Source: Hymenopellis radicata
Lineage: Eukaryota > Basidiomycota > Agaricomycetes > Agaricales > Physalacriaceae
DNA length: 64,000 bases
Assembly: GCA_015501595.1 (NCBI GenBank)
Contig: JADNRX010000142.1
Location: 1-64,000 of the forward strand
Direction: 5' to 3'
Shown: one piece after another, positions 33,965 through 44,666 of the stretch
How positions within the stretch are numbered: position 1 is the stretch's first letter
Layout: each line of letters starts with the position of its first letter
The notes under the pieces: generated by a model
The model's database searches: none
Seen by the model: only the letters and a program-made list of their open reading frames with translations
What the model was told of the DNA's origin: nothing
Made by a program: the position numbers and the translations under genes

Positions 33965-34358
33965 ACTGTAGTATTTCGACCATAGGTTCACGTCACAGGT
34001 CACAAGGCCTCAAAATGAACCTGTTACATAAGCAGGTCACTCAGATTTTTGGCTGGTGAACATGTCCCGAAACGGTCACAATTTGAGTATTTTTGAAAAT
34101 TTTGCTCTGCGGCTAATTTTTATCAGTTTTAAGGTGGCCTTTTGTACTTTTCACCACATTTTGTATCTTAAATGGCACATTTCTTCTGAATTCATTCATT
34201 TTGTGCTCTGAGATTGTGCTAGAGACATATTAAAAACAAATTCCAGTGAACCTATTTTTGACATGTCACAGAGGTTCTGGAAGAATGAACATGCGACCAA
34301 ATAAGTTCATGAGGTCACAGGTCACATCCTGTGAACCTATGGTCAAAATACTACAGTA
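33965..34358. mobile_element. 394-bp MITE with TA duplication inside the 6.5-kb element
   Basis: The terminal repeats TACTGTAGTATTTCGACC and, complemented, TACTGTAGTATTTTGACC, each extended by ATAGGTTCAC, mark the ends. The outer TA is duplicated. The interior is AT-rich with repeated GGTCACAGGTCAC words near each end. It is a relative of 3965-4223 and 28719-28955. Confidence 0.8.
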
Positions 34359-36138
34359 CATCGACGCCACCAGCCTACCTATTGACCTCCACCCAGTGCA
34401 ATGATGACTATGACAGGCATGCCCTCGCTCCCGATTACCTTGCCGACGACGACTGCTCGTTGGGACCTCAATGTTCTGCGGACAACAGCAATAAGGTGAC
34501 GCAGACGATGACAACATGTACAACGACTCACACCGAGGTGCGACAAGATGAACGAGTACCCATCACTGTACACCGTGAAGGACGACAACCCATACAACGA
34601 CGTCTCCGACCGAGGATGATGCTGTCTCCCACGATGACTCCTTGAGGTAATCTCTGCCTCATGATGACAACCCACACACTCTCTACTGAATGTCGACTAT
34701 CATCTCCTCTGGGGAGCTTCTGTCATATTAGTGCTGATAGTAGCTGGTACATCTGTCCTTTTGTTGTAGCATGTACTGTGTGCTCATCGTCATGTGTACT
34801 CATCGTCATGTACTATGTTTTCTTTACATGCTAATATCATGAATTTTCTATTCTTCTTGTTGCCCAAGTTTGCTGAGTCGGAGTACTTGTACATGCTTAT
34901 GCTGATTTTGCTGGAGATTGAGCTATATTGAGTTGGAGGAGGTTACTCTGCATTAGTATTAGGTTACATAGACCTTGTTTCGGAGCAGCATAAGCTGCCT
35001 TGAGGATGACTTGAGATACCTTCAGTATGATGGAAGTTAGACTCAAGGCATCCTCAAAGAAGGTTTGGACCTGAACCTTTGCCAAAGTTAACCATGCAGA
35101 GTTCGCGCTCTGATGTCCTCTAGGCAACCATGTTCACCGTGGTTGACTCAGTAGTCCTCTAGGCTGGTGACCCGTTTCCTGATGGCGCCAGTAGCAGAGC
35201 TGGAACACGACCCGTTGCTCGACTTCAAGTCGGCAACGATACTATCAGCGCTCGACTTCAAGTCGGCGTTGACACGACCGGCGCTCGACTTTGAGTCGGC
35301 GTCGATGGAGACGACTTAAAGTCGTCTCCATGACGCGTAAGCCCGCAAACGGGCAGCACACCATTCAGTCACTGGATCGCGACGCCGACGATGGATGAGG
35401 ACGACGACGACGACACGATGATGATGATGATGCGATGAGGAGGGGGATGTGATGCGATGCGGCGGATGATGCGAGATGGATACGACGACGAGTCGTTCGG
35501 AGTCGACCACCACCACCACCATCCTCCACCACCACCTTCCTCCACCACCACTATCCTTCCACCACCACCACCACCGTCCTTCCACCATCACCCCCACCAT
35601 ACCCTCATGCCCAGCTGACTGTCCCCGTGCCATTGCCCGGGGATGCTCGCTGTGCATGAATACTTGGGGGTGTATGGACTCGCGAGTACTCGTGAGTATC
35701 CGAGATGACTCGGACTCATGGTGAGTACTCGCGAGTGGACTCGCGATGACTCGTGAGTCATCGCGAGTCGAGTCCGACGCGAGTCTGAACTGGACTTCTT
35801 TTTGTGTGAGTACTCGCGTCACGAGTCGCGAGTCTGACTCGCGTCGGACTCGTTGAGGTCTCTACTCAGGACTGTCTCCTGCCTCGCGTTGAACTTGCTT
35901 GATGGAGCTAGGAAGAGACGTGTCGCGACTGACACCCTGCGGCTGTTACCCAATCGAGACCAAAAGATTTTTTTTTTCTTGCTCAGCCCAAACACGTGAT
36001 ATTGAACGCCGGTAACTTACAATGTCTGGATTGGGGTCGGTAATTTACAAGGTAATTTACATCACGTGACGCGTAATTTACCGTAAAAAATGGATTTCGT
36101 AAAAAACTGACCGTTTCTTGCGCCACCCTAGATCATCA

Positions 36139-36797
36139 ACACTAGTAGCACGTGGTCTTCGATCGTCTTTCTTCGACCGCCACGACGCAATTCCTTTCGC
36201 GCGCATCAGCGTGTACTCCTCCTTTAGTCTCGGCCGAAGACGTATCTCATGCTTATGATCCCTTTAATTGAGCCTCCAGTGCCCCAAAATTGGCCGCTTT
36301 GGGCAGTGGCCTTTTGAAGGGCTTCAATCCAGGTTCATAAACGGTTTCCGAGTCCCAGGAGTCCTGACAGAAGGAGTACAGAATCGTATCTAGACCTGGA
36401 AGCTTGAAGCTCGAAGCCTCGCATGTTTCAGAGAAGACACCTCTTACTTTGGGCTGATAGGATAAACCATGCACGGACCGGACCGGCAAGGACGCTCCGT
36501 CAGCTTTTGACCATGACCTCTTCGCTATTCAGACACTGGATGTATTTCGGCGCTCGTATATATCATCTGGTACTCAGATACATCTTGTAAAGCCGTTACA
36601 CGCTGTGAGTACATTGTTTTACCGAACCTGGTCGTCCTATGGACATGGCACGTATGCCAAGCCCAATGCTCCCATGAAAGAACTCCGAGTCAGTTTCTCC
36701 TTTTACAAGCCTGCTGTTATCTAAATACACCGTTGACAGGGCTATCCAGACCGCGAGTCGCGTGGTCTGATTTTCCGGTGTAGACCCAGAGCAGGAA
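36139..36797. other. Right flank of the large hAT element and promoter region
   Basis: The minus strand has a charged frame at 36139-36250 (RLKEEYTLMRAKGIASWRSK) and another at 36253-36489 (PKVRGVFSETCEASSFKLPG), which may be exons of a host gene into which the element landed. The evidence is weak and no start was found. The rest is upstream DNA of the secreted-protein gene. Confidence 0.3.
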
Positions 36798-36804
36798 TAT
36801 AAAG
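36798..36804 (+). promoter_or_regulatory. TATA box of the secreted-protein gene
   Basis: TATAAAG lies 63-69 bp before the ATG at 36867, a suitable position for a core promoter. Confidence 0.6.
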
Positions 36805-36866
36805 TTGCTTTTACGATTCAAGCTAAACAGCAAACCTCACCTCCTCGCTCATCAATCTCACACACT

Positions 36867-37917
36867 ATGATCAGTCTTACTCTTCTTGCACTGTCCTTGG
36901 CGTCGGCCGTCCTGGGCGATTCTTGGGGTCCAGCATTTTCGCTTGGACCCACGAGCTCCGCCATCATGGAGGCGACGACAACCTTCAACCCTGGAACTCC
37001 TCCCTCGAGTCCCAAAAAGTGAATCTCCTTTCCATCTCGCGATGAAATATTGAACTGATACTATCGTCAAGCTATTTATTCTTGTGGCCTGGTCTGCGCG
37101 CCTTTCTTGCGCCTTTGGAACCATCTGACGCGTGTTTTACTTGTAGGAATCAGCAACGCTACGAGTGGGTTGATCCAAGCCGGAGCCGATTCCACGGCTG
37201 ACCAGAAAGGATAGTAAGAACCTTCAACATGGCCGTGTTCTAGTTCGCTGACTATCTGCCCAGCTGCGGTGCGAGTAGCAGTCAGTGGTGTGTTATGGCA
37301 AGCTACTTTGGGTAAGCACATTTCACGCGTCGTATTCGTCTGTATACGTGCTAAAGGTTCCTGCAGTGTCGTCAACGGGGTCACCACGCAATTGAACGGC
37401 GCCATGGTTCCTGTCAACGCCAACACGGCAGTTACTATTCACTACAAGGTATACCTCATATCCCGGGCCGTTCATACTGTACTATGGCGTCTCAACACCT
37501 GGCAATAGCTGGGCAGCGATCAAGTTACGTGGACCCAAACTGTTACTCTTAACGGGTCAGTAATTTCTACGCTCCAAAGCTGTAAGTTAATCTTCGACAA
37601 CTGCTTGGTACAACCCATTAATATAAGCTCCAGTTGACGGTCCTTTGTACAACGGCGGCTGGGGAACGGGCACTGAATGTCAGGCCAACTGCACAGGATC
37701 GACTTCTGCTCAGGTACTTTGGTTCCCAATGGTATTCGATGTTGCTGATGGCTAGATGTAGACCTACACGAACACGACCATCATCCTCATGAATGCCGAT
37801 CCGAACTTCATCAAGACCCGCGGTATCGGCTCTGGTGTCGTGGCCTCCGATATGCTCACCGCTGACGGCGGGAAAACGTGGACCATCGCAAGCATCACGA
37901 TTCCCAAAATGACTTGA
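36867..37917 (+). CDS. Secreted protein of unknown function, eight exons, 225 aa
   Basis: Exons at 36867-37018, 37072-37091, 37147-37213, 37264-37311, 37367-37448, 37509-37581, 37634-37713 and 37762-37917 sum to 678 nt and keep one frame. The product starts with a signal peptide (MISLTLLALSLASAVLG), then GPAFSLGPTSSAIMEATTTF, LFLWPGISNAT, QVTWTQTVTLNG, YNGGWGTGTECQANC with two or more cysteines and N-glycosylation-type NxT sites, and ends DGGKTWTIASITIPKMT. I recognise this as a beta-strand-rich secreted family common in Agaricomycetes, but know no function for it. Exon 2 is only 20 nt and encodes YLFLWP. Secretion to the cell wall or medium is inferred. Confidence 0.85.
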
Positions 37918-38259
37918 AATTTGATTGCTCGTGTATCGAAGGTCATTCGTATCATCATGTTTTTAAACAACTTTTCAATGAACTGGGTCTTCTGTTGAAC
38001 AGAAACACCTAATCGAGTATGTTGTCGGTTTGACTCAGATTGCCGGAACGCGCTTTCGAGTGCCGACATTTGTGCTGAAAGCATACGAATCAGGCCCCGA
38101 ACGTTCCGTTCACAAATCCTATAGCGCGTAATGTGGACTCAGGGACCCGGAATCCGAACGAACTCGTAAGCGGTTGCCGCTTGGCAGGTTGATGGGAAAA
38201 GTATATGTACTTACGCTAGCTTCCATTATCAACTCATAGTCATACCGCCTCTTGTAGCT

Positions 38260-39568
38260 GCTGGTGCGGTGCAAGCAGAACATGTGTGGAAACGTTGGGA
38301 TGCCTCCGATATCCCCGACTTGACTGGTTCGTGACCGCGCATTCAATGGGTCAAGTACTAGCTAAACTCTGGCAGGTCGTGTCGCCATTGTCACCGGAGG
38401 GAACACTGGTATTGGCCTTGCCACTGTCCGGGAACTGGCTCGTCATGGCGCCAGAGTATAGTAAGTTCCATTTGCTTCCTTGCGTATTTGCTCTCGACGC
38501 TGTTATAGCGTACTCTCACGGAATGAATCCCGAGTTTTGGAAGCCATTGAATCTGTGAAGAAGGAGACTCCCGAGGCTGTCATCAAGTACATCAACTTCG
38601 ACCTTCTTCGAATGCAGTCCGCAACAAAAGCCGCTGAAGAGTTCCTTCAACACGAAACGCGTCTTGACATGCTTATCAATAATGCCGGAATTGTAAGTAT
38701 GCAGACATTCGAAGTGAAGTACTTATGGCAACGCGACAGATGGCCACCCCCTACAAAATTGGTCCAGATGGCATTGAAATCCAAGCTTGCAATGGAACAG
38801 GTTCGCTTGCTCTAGACACGCGCCCTATTCCAGGTCACTAATGCGGTATTCATGCAGGTCATTTTGCACTGACAATTGCTCTTCTTCCTATTCTGAAGGA
38901 CACGGCCTCGAAACCGGAATCTCACGTTCGTATCGTCAATCTAACGAGCAGAGGTCATTCACTCTTGCATTCACTAGCCCAAAAGCCAAACTATAAAACA
39001 CTCGACGATCTGAACCAGCAGTGCTCGTCGACTTGGGGTCGATATGGAAATGGAAAACTCTCAGTGAGTGTTTACATCTTCACCCGCTGGATCTCGGTAC
39101 TAATTGTATTGTAGAACATACTTTTTACGAACGAGCTCCAGAAACGATTAGAGGGAACAGGAATATACTGCCTTTCAGTACATCCCGGGGTTGTTAATAC
39201 CAAACTTTTTCGAGGTAAGTGCTCGTGGTAGCTTTTCCAGCAGCTTTAATTGTATGTGATGCTTCAGGGATGGCAAAGTCGTGGCCGATCACCAAACCCT
39301 TCTTGGGCCTTGCACGGCGCGCTCTTCTTACACCCTACCAAGGGGCTCTGACTTCACTCTACGCTGCTACGTCACCCGAAGTCGAAGAGAAGGATTTGAA
39401 GTAAGTTTGAAAGCCACACGAACTGCGGTGAGAGCTCACAGATATCGGAGGGCTGCTTACCTCGAAGCTATCGCACAAGTACATGCGAAGAATGCTCACG
39501 CAGAAGATGAAGGGTTGGCTGAAGACTTTTGGAAGTTGTGCGAACAACTGGTTGCGGCGAAATCGTGA
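38260..39568 (+). CDS. Short-chain dehydrogenase/reductase
   Basis: After a first exon ending [10 protein letters not shown] (to about 38330), exons give [20 protein letters not shown] (Rossmann TGxxxGIG), [24 protein letters not shown] (NNAG), [44 protein letters not shown] (the YxxxK catalytic pair), [13 protein letters not shown] and a C-terminal [16 protein letters not shown] ending with TGA at 39566. This is a classical SDR of the retinol-dehydrogenase-like kind, oxidising or reducing an alcohol/carbonyl with NAD(P)H; the substrate is unknown. The first exon frame runs back to about 38190 without an ATG, so the true start and possibly another intron are unresolved. All later borders are GT-AG and join in frame. 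Confidence 0.9.
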
Positions 39569-40488
39569 GTGAAGGGCGAGGAACCAGAGTGGATTCGTTG
39601 CAACAGGGACCTCGTATATAATCCATGTGTTTGAATTTTCAAGTGTTCATTTCAGAGACAAGACGAGGTCGGGGGCTCAAGCAGCCCTTCCGGTGTACAA
39701 ATGAGAGGAAGCCGTTCCAAAAGTCCTACTCTGGTATGAGACCTGGCGATGCGATGGGAAGAAATTCTAAGGAATTGTCACGAAAGCAGTCTATCGGTTA
39801 CCGATACATGCATTGTGAATTGTCCCTCGAATCATCCCTTTCACCTGAGGTCGATCGTGCTTCTGACCAACACTGGATCCTGTGCAAAGATTGATGCGAT
39901 AACCAGACACCGATGTCTCCTCCTGCCAGCGGAATCCATGACTTGAGACCCCTCCAGTAACTCGTCGCACCTTTCGAATTCTCCTAGATTTTGCGCTTGA
40001 TTGTCGCGTACCCCGGTCTGTTCGGCATCTATGACGCATACTGCACATGGCGAGTACTAGGTTCCTGTGCGTACACATGGACCAACAGGCTGTGCGGATG
40101 AGTCATGTACAACCTTTGCGACAACGGTAACCGGCTCCTTACAGTTTCTCTTGCGCTCCATTATCTGTTGGCCTTTGTTCGAAAAACATATTGCGGGTTT
40201 GCAGGCTGTTTTGCTGGCTTCGTACCATCGAAGATCAGCGGAGAACATCGTCAATCAAGTTGACCGCCAGGGACAGGATGAAATTGCCCCTTCCCCAGGA
40301 CGCTTTCGGCGATCGTTTCATCATGTCCGTATTGGCAGAAACAGTTGTCCTTGTTCTGCTTTCGCAAAAGGACGCGACCGCAAATCATCGCCGCGGTACA
40401 AAACCACGACGCGTCCGATGCTACAATTCAGCGCAGTCGGTTCCTACATCTCGCACCTCGACATTTCCTTCATTCACTTCCCGACACG
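39569..40488. other. Intergenic, no gene seen
   Basis: Open frames here lack domains and believable splice structure. This must contain the promoter of the gene starting at 40489. Confidence 0.35.
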
Positions 40489-41227
40489 ATGAACTTCAAC
40501 CCATACGCGCAAGGTGGCTGGGCCAACCCCCAGAACCAAGACTGCATCAGCAATGTGCCTTGGAGTTTGTCCAGTCCGCCGCAGCCCTCCGTCTACGGCG
40601 CGCTTCCCTTTGCTGGCGAACCCCAGTACGCCCAGGACACCATGCACCGTTTCGGCTTCAAATACGAGCAGACTATTCTCAAGTCTATCGTCTTTGGCCC
40701 CCATAACAAACCATGCTTCCGTGTCGCGCACGACTTGCCAAAACCTGGCATGACCACTTTCACGGACACCGAGGGGCGCGACTTTGCACTTATTGACTGG
40801 CACGACGGCGCGCCCCAGGTCGAGATGAAGGGTCTCCTGGAGAAGCAAGCGGTGTCGTCCTGGATGCCTTTGAGCTCCGATCAAAGGTATGTTCTCTTGT
40901 ACTGTTATCATACGATTTGATGCTTATCCGACTTCACACAGTCAGCGCGCCATGTTCGCGCGCGGTAAGGGATGTTCCTGGATTCCAAACCAAAACTCTA
41001 TATGTGTACGTCGTCTTCTCGCTTAGCCGGTGCACAACTTGGCTGACATTGCCAAGCTGTTTGCGTCCACTCACGGATCGATGACTCCGTGTGTATATGC
41101 CAAGATTTATCGCGACTCGAAGCTCAAGCTGTCATCCTCGAGATCACCACGACGGCATCCAGATCGGCCTTCTGGATCCTGCGTCGTCGCAGCTGTACTG
41201 CTTCAGTCCGGTAACAACATTGATTAG
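40489..41227 (+). CDS. DUF6593-type protein
   Basis: The ATG at 40489 starts MNFNPYAQGGWANPQNQ; the same frame is open further left, but this ATG follows a pyrimidine-rich stretch and gives the expected start of a short protein. The body has HRFGFKYEQTILKSIVFGPH, KPGMTTFTDTEGRDFALIDW, then, after an intron at about 40888-40940, QRAMFARGKGCSWIPN. This is the DUF6593 pattern, a small Agaricomycete family of unknown function with beta-sandwich-like features. After a second intron the frame gives SMTPCVYAKIYRDS. The rest shifts twice by one base: AQAVILEITT and GIQIGLLDPASSQLYCF are in successive frames, each shift fitting a lost base in GG or CC. I take these as base errors or recent decay of the tail. 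Confidence 0.75.
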
Positions 41228-41650
41228 ATACGTCTCATCGTCACCACGAGCGTATCTCCAGCATTCCTTTTGCTCATCTTCTATCATGTATTAACAGCAT
41301 CTTTCTCTCCTGTTTGAATGTAGCGTTAGTAGAACCTTTCGTCTTCGGCATCTTATTTACACAAGTGTAGCGTTAAGTTTTCACCACTCCTAGACTTTTG
41401 TATCGAGTAGAATCTATTTATTTCTGTTACCTTTCGACTCCGCGATGAATTACTACACAAGCTGCGTCCAACTCCAGTATATACAGACACCCATGCTGGA
41501 GAGGCTCACCGTCTTCGCTTTCCCTTGCTCTTTCACGAATGGTTTCGAGCCTAATTAAGCGCCATCGAATGTCATTTCACGCCATCTCCACGACGACTGC
41601 GGCCCACATCATGTTATCACCAGCCTCTTCGTCGCAACGTTCGAGCGGAT

Positions 41651-43198
41651 CTACTCATTGGCCTTCGTTGAAACTACCGCCGACTCTGAATCAATCCGGG
41701 TGCTTCTCTGTAAGATTGTTCCATCAGTCGTCCGTGGTACCAGAACTGAACGGGTAACCTGGAACGTGTTCTCTTGCATGATGAAGTACATTCCGCCGAT
41801 TGAGACATCCCCACTCTCAACAGGATCATTTTCGCTTCGACGTAGGGAGGCCCGTCCGTTCAGACTGGCATAGCAATGGATTAGCTAGAAAGAGAAGGAT
41901 ATTCGAGTAATGTGAGTGCCGAACCTTGCGACGAGGGAGTTAGAATACACTGTCCAAAGGTCAGCTCGAACAACGATACACTGAGATCGAAAAGGGCTTA
42001 CACTTTGGCAGGAGTATATAAAATGCGACCCAGATGACTAGACGAAGAGACGAAAGTCAGAGCAGAGTACTTACTCCCGATAGAAAGGACTCCTACATAC
42101 AATTGCGGCGCATCGTAACAAACTAGAAGATTGTCAGAGGACAACTGGAAGAATGACTTGAAGGGACTCGCCGTAACAAGCACTAGCGCGGAGGCGATGC
42201 TAAGCGGAGACTTTAGTATACCCACTTGCGTTCAATGCGTGCGAACCTCGTTACAATTCCGGTTTCTGCTCAAGATCGTGAACTTCGGCCTCAGAAAAAA
42301 AGAGACCAACAAGGCTCACGGATTGCCCATGCCATGATTTTATCACACATCATCACTGTACTAGAAGAGGTCAGTATAGAGATATAGCGCTGGTACTAAT
42401 GTACCATTTCAGGCCATTCTGACGTTCCTTGCTAACCACCAACAAAGCGCCACAGATGTCAGAATATCCACCGCAAATGCGATCAAGAAAGCGGTCGGAA
42501 TTAAGATCGACATCTTCTTAGTGTACTCGCCGAACGATGTCATGCCTATGGCATGTACTGTTATACGAAGACCAAGCGCAGCTGAGGTAACGTTCAACGG
42601 GATCAAGATACACGGGACGAGCTTCGATGAAGTGAGGCTCCATATTCGGTAGGAGAAGAAGACTTGGACTGGAGGTGTTTAGGGTCGGTAGACCATGAAA
42701 GACAGAAGGCTTACCAATAAACCTCACGGCGACTGTTGGGACCAATAACGCGGCGGACGTCTTTGGAAGGTGCGCAAGAGCAGCTGGAGTGCCATAATTT
42801 GTAATAAGAAGGGTGTAGAGTGGTTCGGTAGCACAGAAGACCTGGATTATTTCCAGCACGCTGTCATACGAGACGTAAGCAGTCGTCACTTAACAAAGTG
42901 TACGAGCTTACAAGAGTCCCCCAACCTGGCATTGGTCAGTGTTTTGGAGCAGCTGTATCATGAACACTGACGAGAAATTTAAGTGCCGACCGATCCTGAG
43001 GAAAGGTGCGGAAATAGGCGTAAGTCTGGCTTGCCAAGACTCCGAAAAGGCCATACATGGCCAGCAAGCCCATTAAGGCGGCACCTGAGAAGGGGTTGTT
43101 GAGATGAAGTTGGGTGCGAGGAATGACGTGCCGAGACTATCATCAAATTTGGCCTCTGGACCTTCGACAAGTCCCTGTAGGAGAGCCGTAGGGCTCAT
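41651..43198 (-). CDS. DUF6534-type multi-pass membrane protein
   Basis: The ATG at 43198 starts MSPTALLQGLVEGP, with LGTSFLGAALMGLLAMYGLF and QTYAYFRTFPQDRSALKFLV joined after a short intron. Later exons give VLEIIQVFCATEPLYTLLIT, VQVFFSYRIWSL, PLNVTSAALGLRITVHAIGM, IPTAFLIAFAVDILTSVALC and, near the end, VYSNSLVARLNGRASLR, the conserved YxNSLxAxLNxR end of DUF6534. Seven or so helices are expected. The family is of unknown function and widespread in Agaricomycetes. The first intron, at about 43090-43125, would have to begin GCACCC and is only about 33 nt, so a splice-site change or a missed base is possible. The region between about 42000 and 42400 is less certain. The stop is the TAG at 41651. 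Confidence 0.8.
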
Positions 43199-44666
43199 GG
43201 AAGCAGACGAGGAGGAGAAGGGGGGAGAACAAGCAACTAATCGAAAATACTTGTAGTCCTTCGGTCTATAAAAAACCACCGACTCGGACCTTACGTTTGT
43301 GGAAGACTTGGCTCGAACGTGTTCCAGTAGTACAATCCACATCGACGCCGATAACTCAGCGTAGATGAGAGTCAGCTATCCACAATCATTCAAACTGTCC
43401 CAACGAACTCGATTGCGAGCGCCTAGATAGACCCATGAACCAGGAAGAATTTACCGCAAATGCCGCGTCTTGGAACAATGGAACGACATCGCAGGGCACA
43501 CCAGCAGGATACTTATTGGAAAGGTAGCAATACGTTGGAGAGCGATATAATGGGAGGTGATGTTCGCACTGACAGTGATAGAAAGAACAGAGAGTCGAGA
43601 CCGAAGAGAGAAGTTTCTGTTCGGAACTCGGTCCGAGCCTCCGTGCCCCCTGATACGGGGGAGCCGCGACGACGACGCTCTTCCGCAGTCATGCTGCTTA
43701 TCATTAACATCTCGGAGCTCGCGTTGGGGCCGGATGAGCGTCAATCGTTACTAGATCTCATCATTAGGGACGGACTATTTCTTCTTCGCCGCGCGTAACG
43801 TTTGAGCTCACGGGGAAGCACAAACCGACATTGGCAGCGGATTCTTTGTGTCTAAATGGAACCGATAACGTTCACATCCGGCAGCGCAGCCAAGGATATC
43901 GTCACAGTACTAGCAAAACAGCTCAATGCCAACGCCCACGCCGCGTCGTAAGGTTTGTTGACAGCGAGTTCCATTTTCTTTCGCTTGGAAAGCGCTACGA
44001 TCACCGCCTTGAACGCTGTTTGAGGTGGAGGAGAAGAAGAAGCTTCGTATGTTATCTTTTCATCTGGCCTCCCGTTTGTTGATTTAATCTTCAGGTATGA
44101 ATACGTTTCCTAGTAAGTAGTTTCTCTCCCGTCGTAGTCGAGCAATTCCATCCTTGCTTTCACGCCACGACGCGATTCTGTGCGCGACCGTCCGCCGGCC
44201 CACTCCATCATGCGGATCCGAGAGGTTGGCCTGGGCGCGTGTGAGATGGGCACACTGTGACACGACGTCTGAAAGCCTGGCATCTTATCCACAAGACATG
44301 GGTTTATCAATCCACCTCCTCCTCTGCCACGAGCACCGAACAGTTTTCATTCAAGGAGACATTAATAAACTTGATGTTGAAACTCTGTCGTACGCTCAGA
44401 ATCAGGACTAATTTTACTCTCAGTTTCATCCTCTCTATAAAACTCGCTTCCTGTTATCAATCATATCGAATGTGGCGCTCAGTTTAGGAGGACCGGGGAT
44501 ACTACACGCGCCACCTTTCTCCGGCCCGGTCTCCCGGCAATTCTCGTCACAAAGCATAGCATGAAGGAATGATAATGATAGTCATGGAAAATAAATATGT
44601 ACTGTCCGTGCAAGATGATCTTGTACGTAGTTTCACAGCAGCACAACCGTATAGCGCTCCACCGAT
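43199..44666. other. Unassigned region
   Basis: A plus-strand frame at 43460-43798 (RKNRESRPKREVSVRNSVRA, then SAVMLLIINISELALGPDER) could be the C-terminal tail of a lost gene, but no partner exon was recognised. No RNA gene or repeat was seen. Confidence 0.3.

Larger units (their letters stand above)
29319..35864. mobile_element. 6546-bp hAT-type element without recognisable transposase
   Basis: The ends are TAGAGACCTCAACGAGTCACC at 29319 (only its first 13 bases are needed to define the TIR) and the complement ending at 35864, flanked by a perfect 8-bp duplication CTCAGGAC at 29311-29318 and 35865-35872. The left about 300 bp and the right about 260 bp are near copies of the ends of the 980-bp element at 24186. 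The interior has no frame with a transposase domain. It is built of repeat modules: seven ACGCGTAAGC motifs on both strands, a copy of the 7484-7845 repeat at 32193-32545, a hairpin at 33635-33695 shared with 2582, and a nested MITE at 33965. It is best seen as a large non-autonomous element of the same family. Confidence 0.9.
28579..35990 (-). pseudogene. N-terminal part of the Ulp1-type protein, split by two elements
   Basis: Host pieces are 28579-28718 (IGVPTVAFTYEYDSLGDCTL then LPSWMLAVWAYKYQL), 28956-29240 (THELAEHRINHTALATLQKR, then VVLAFDLGDLIVDDTIVVTF and LLPKTVLPSIPVLNGYLQAA), about 29295-29318, and 35873 to about 35960 (SSIKQVQREAGDSPECKSRK). Removing the TA-flanked MITE leaves AAI joined to SLHEIGVPTV in frame. 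Removing the 6546-bp element with one duplication copy joins SPEC to KSRKM and then, through an intron ending CTAAAACAG, to THELAEH. The piece LPSWML-W-YKYQL is typical of the region before C48 domains in transposon-linked Ulp1 proteins. The true start is not found; an intron acceptor lies near 35955-35965. Confidence 0.65.
22916..36130 (-). mobile_element. 13.2-kb hAT element with Ulp1 peptidase and transposase, carrying nested insertions
   Basis: The termini are inverted repeats matching at 21 of 22 positions (TAGGGTGGCGCAAGAAA, then T/CGGTC), at 22916 and, complemented, ending at 36130. They are flanked by GATCAACA (22908-22915) and GATCATCA (36131-36138), an 8-bp duplication with one difference. 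Both subterminal regions carry several GGTAATTTAC/GTAAATTAC words and a CACGTGA. The minus strand encodes an Ulp1-like peptidase region and a hAT transposase. Removing the nested insertions (980, 237 and 6546 bp plus duplications) leaves about 5.4 kb, an ordinary hAT size. A nonsense codon, a frame break and three insertions make it probably inactive now. The end-to-end pairing rests on TIR plus duplication and was not tested against other copies. Confidence 0.85.

Noticed and set aside
35316..35822. 168-residue minus-strand frame rich in Trp, Gly and Ser
   Set aside because: It is a translation of CCACCA repeats and ACTCGCG palindromes in the right end of the 6.5-kb element.
36139..36489. 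Host gene at the right flank of the large element
   Set aside because: Frames are charged but lack a domain, a start or a clean splice path, so it is kept only as a possibility and not listed as a gene.
40067..40492. 141-residue plus-strand frame upstream of the DUF6593 gene
   Set aside because: No domain and no believable intron structure; other frames in the same stretch are equally open.
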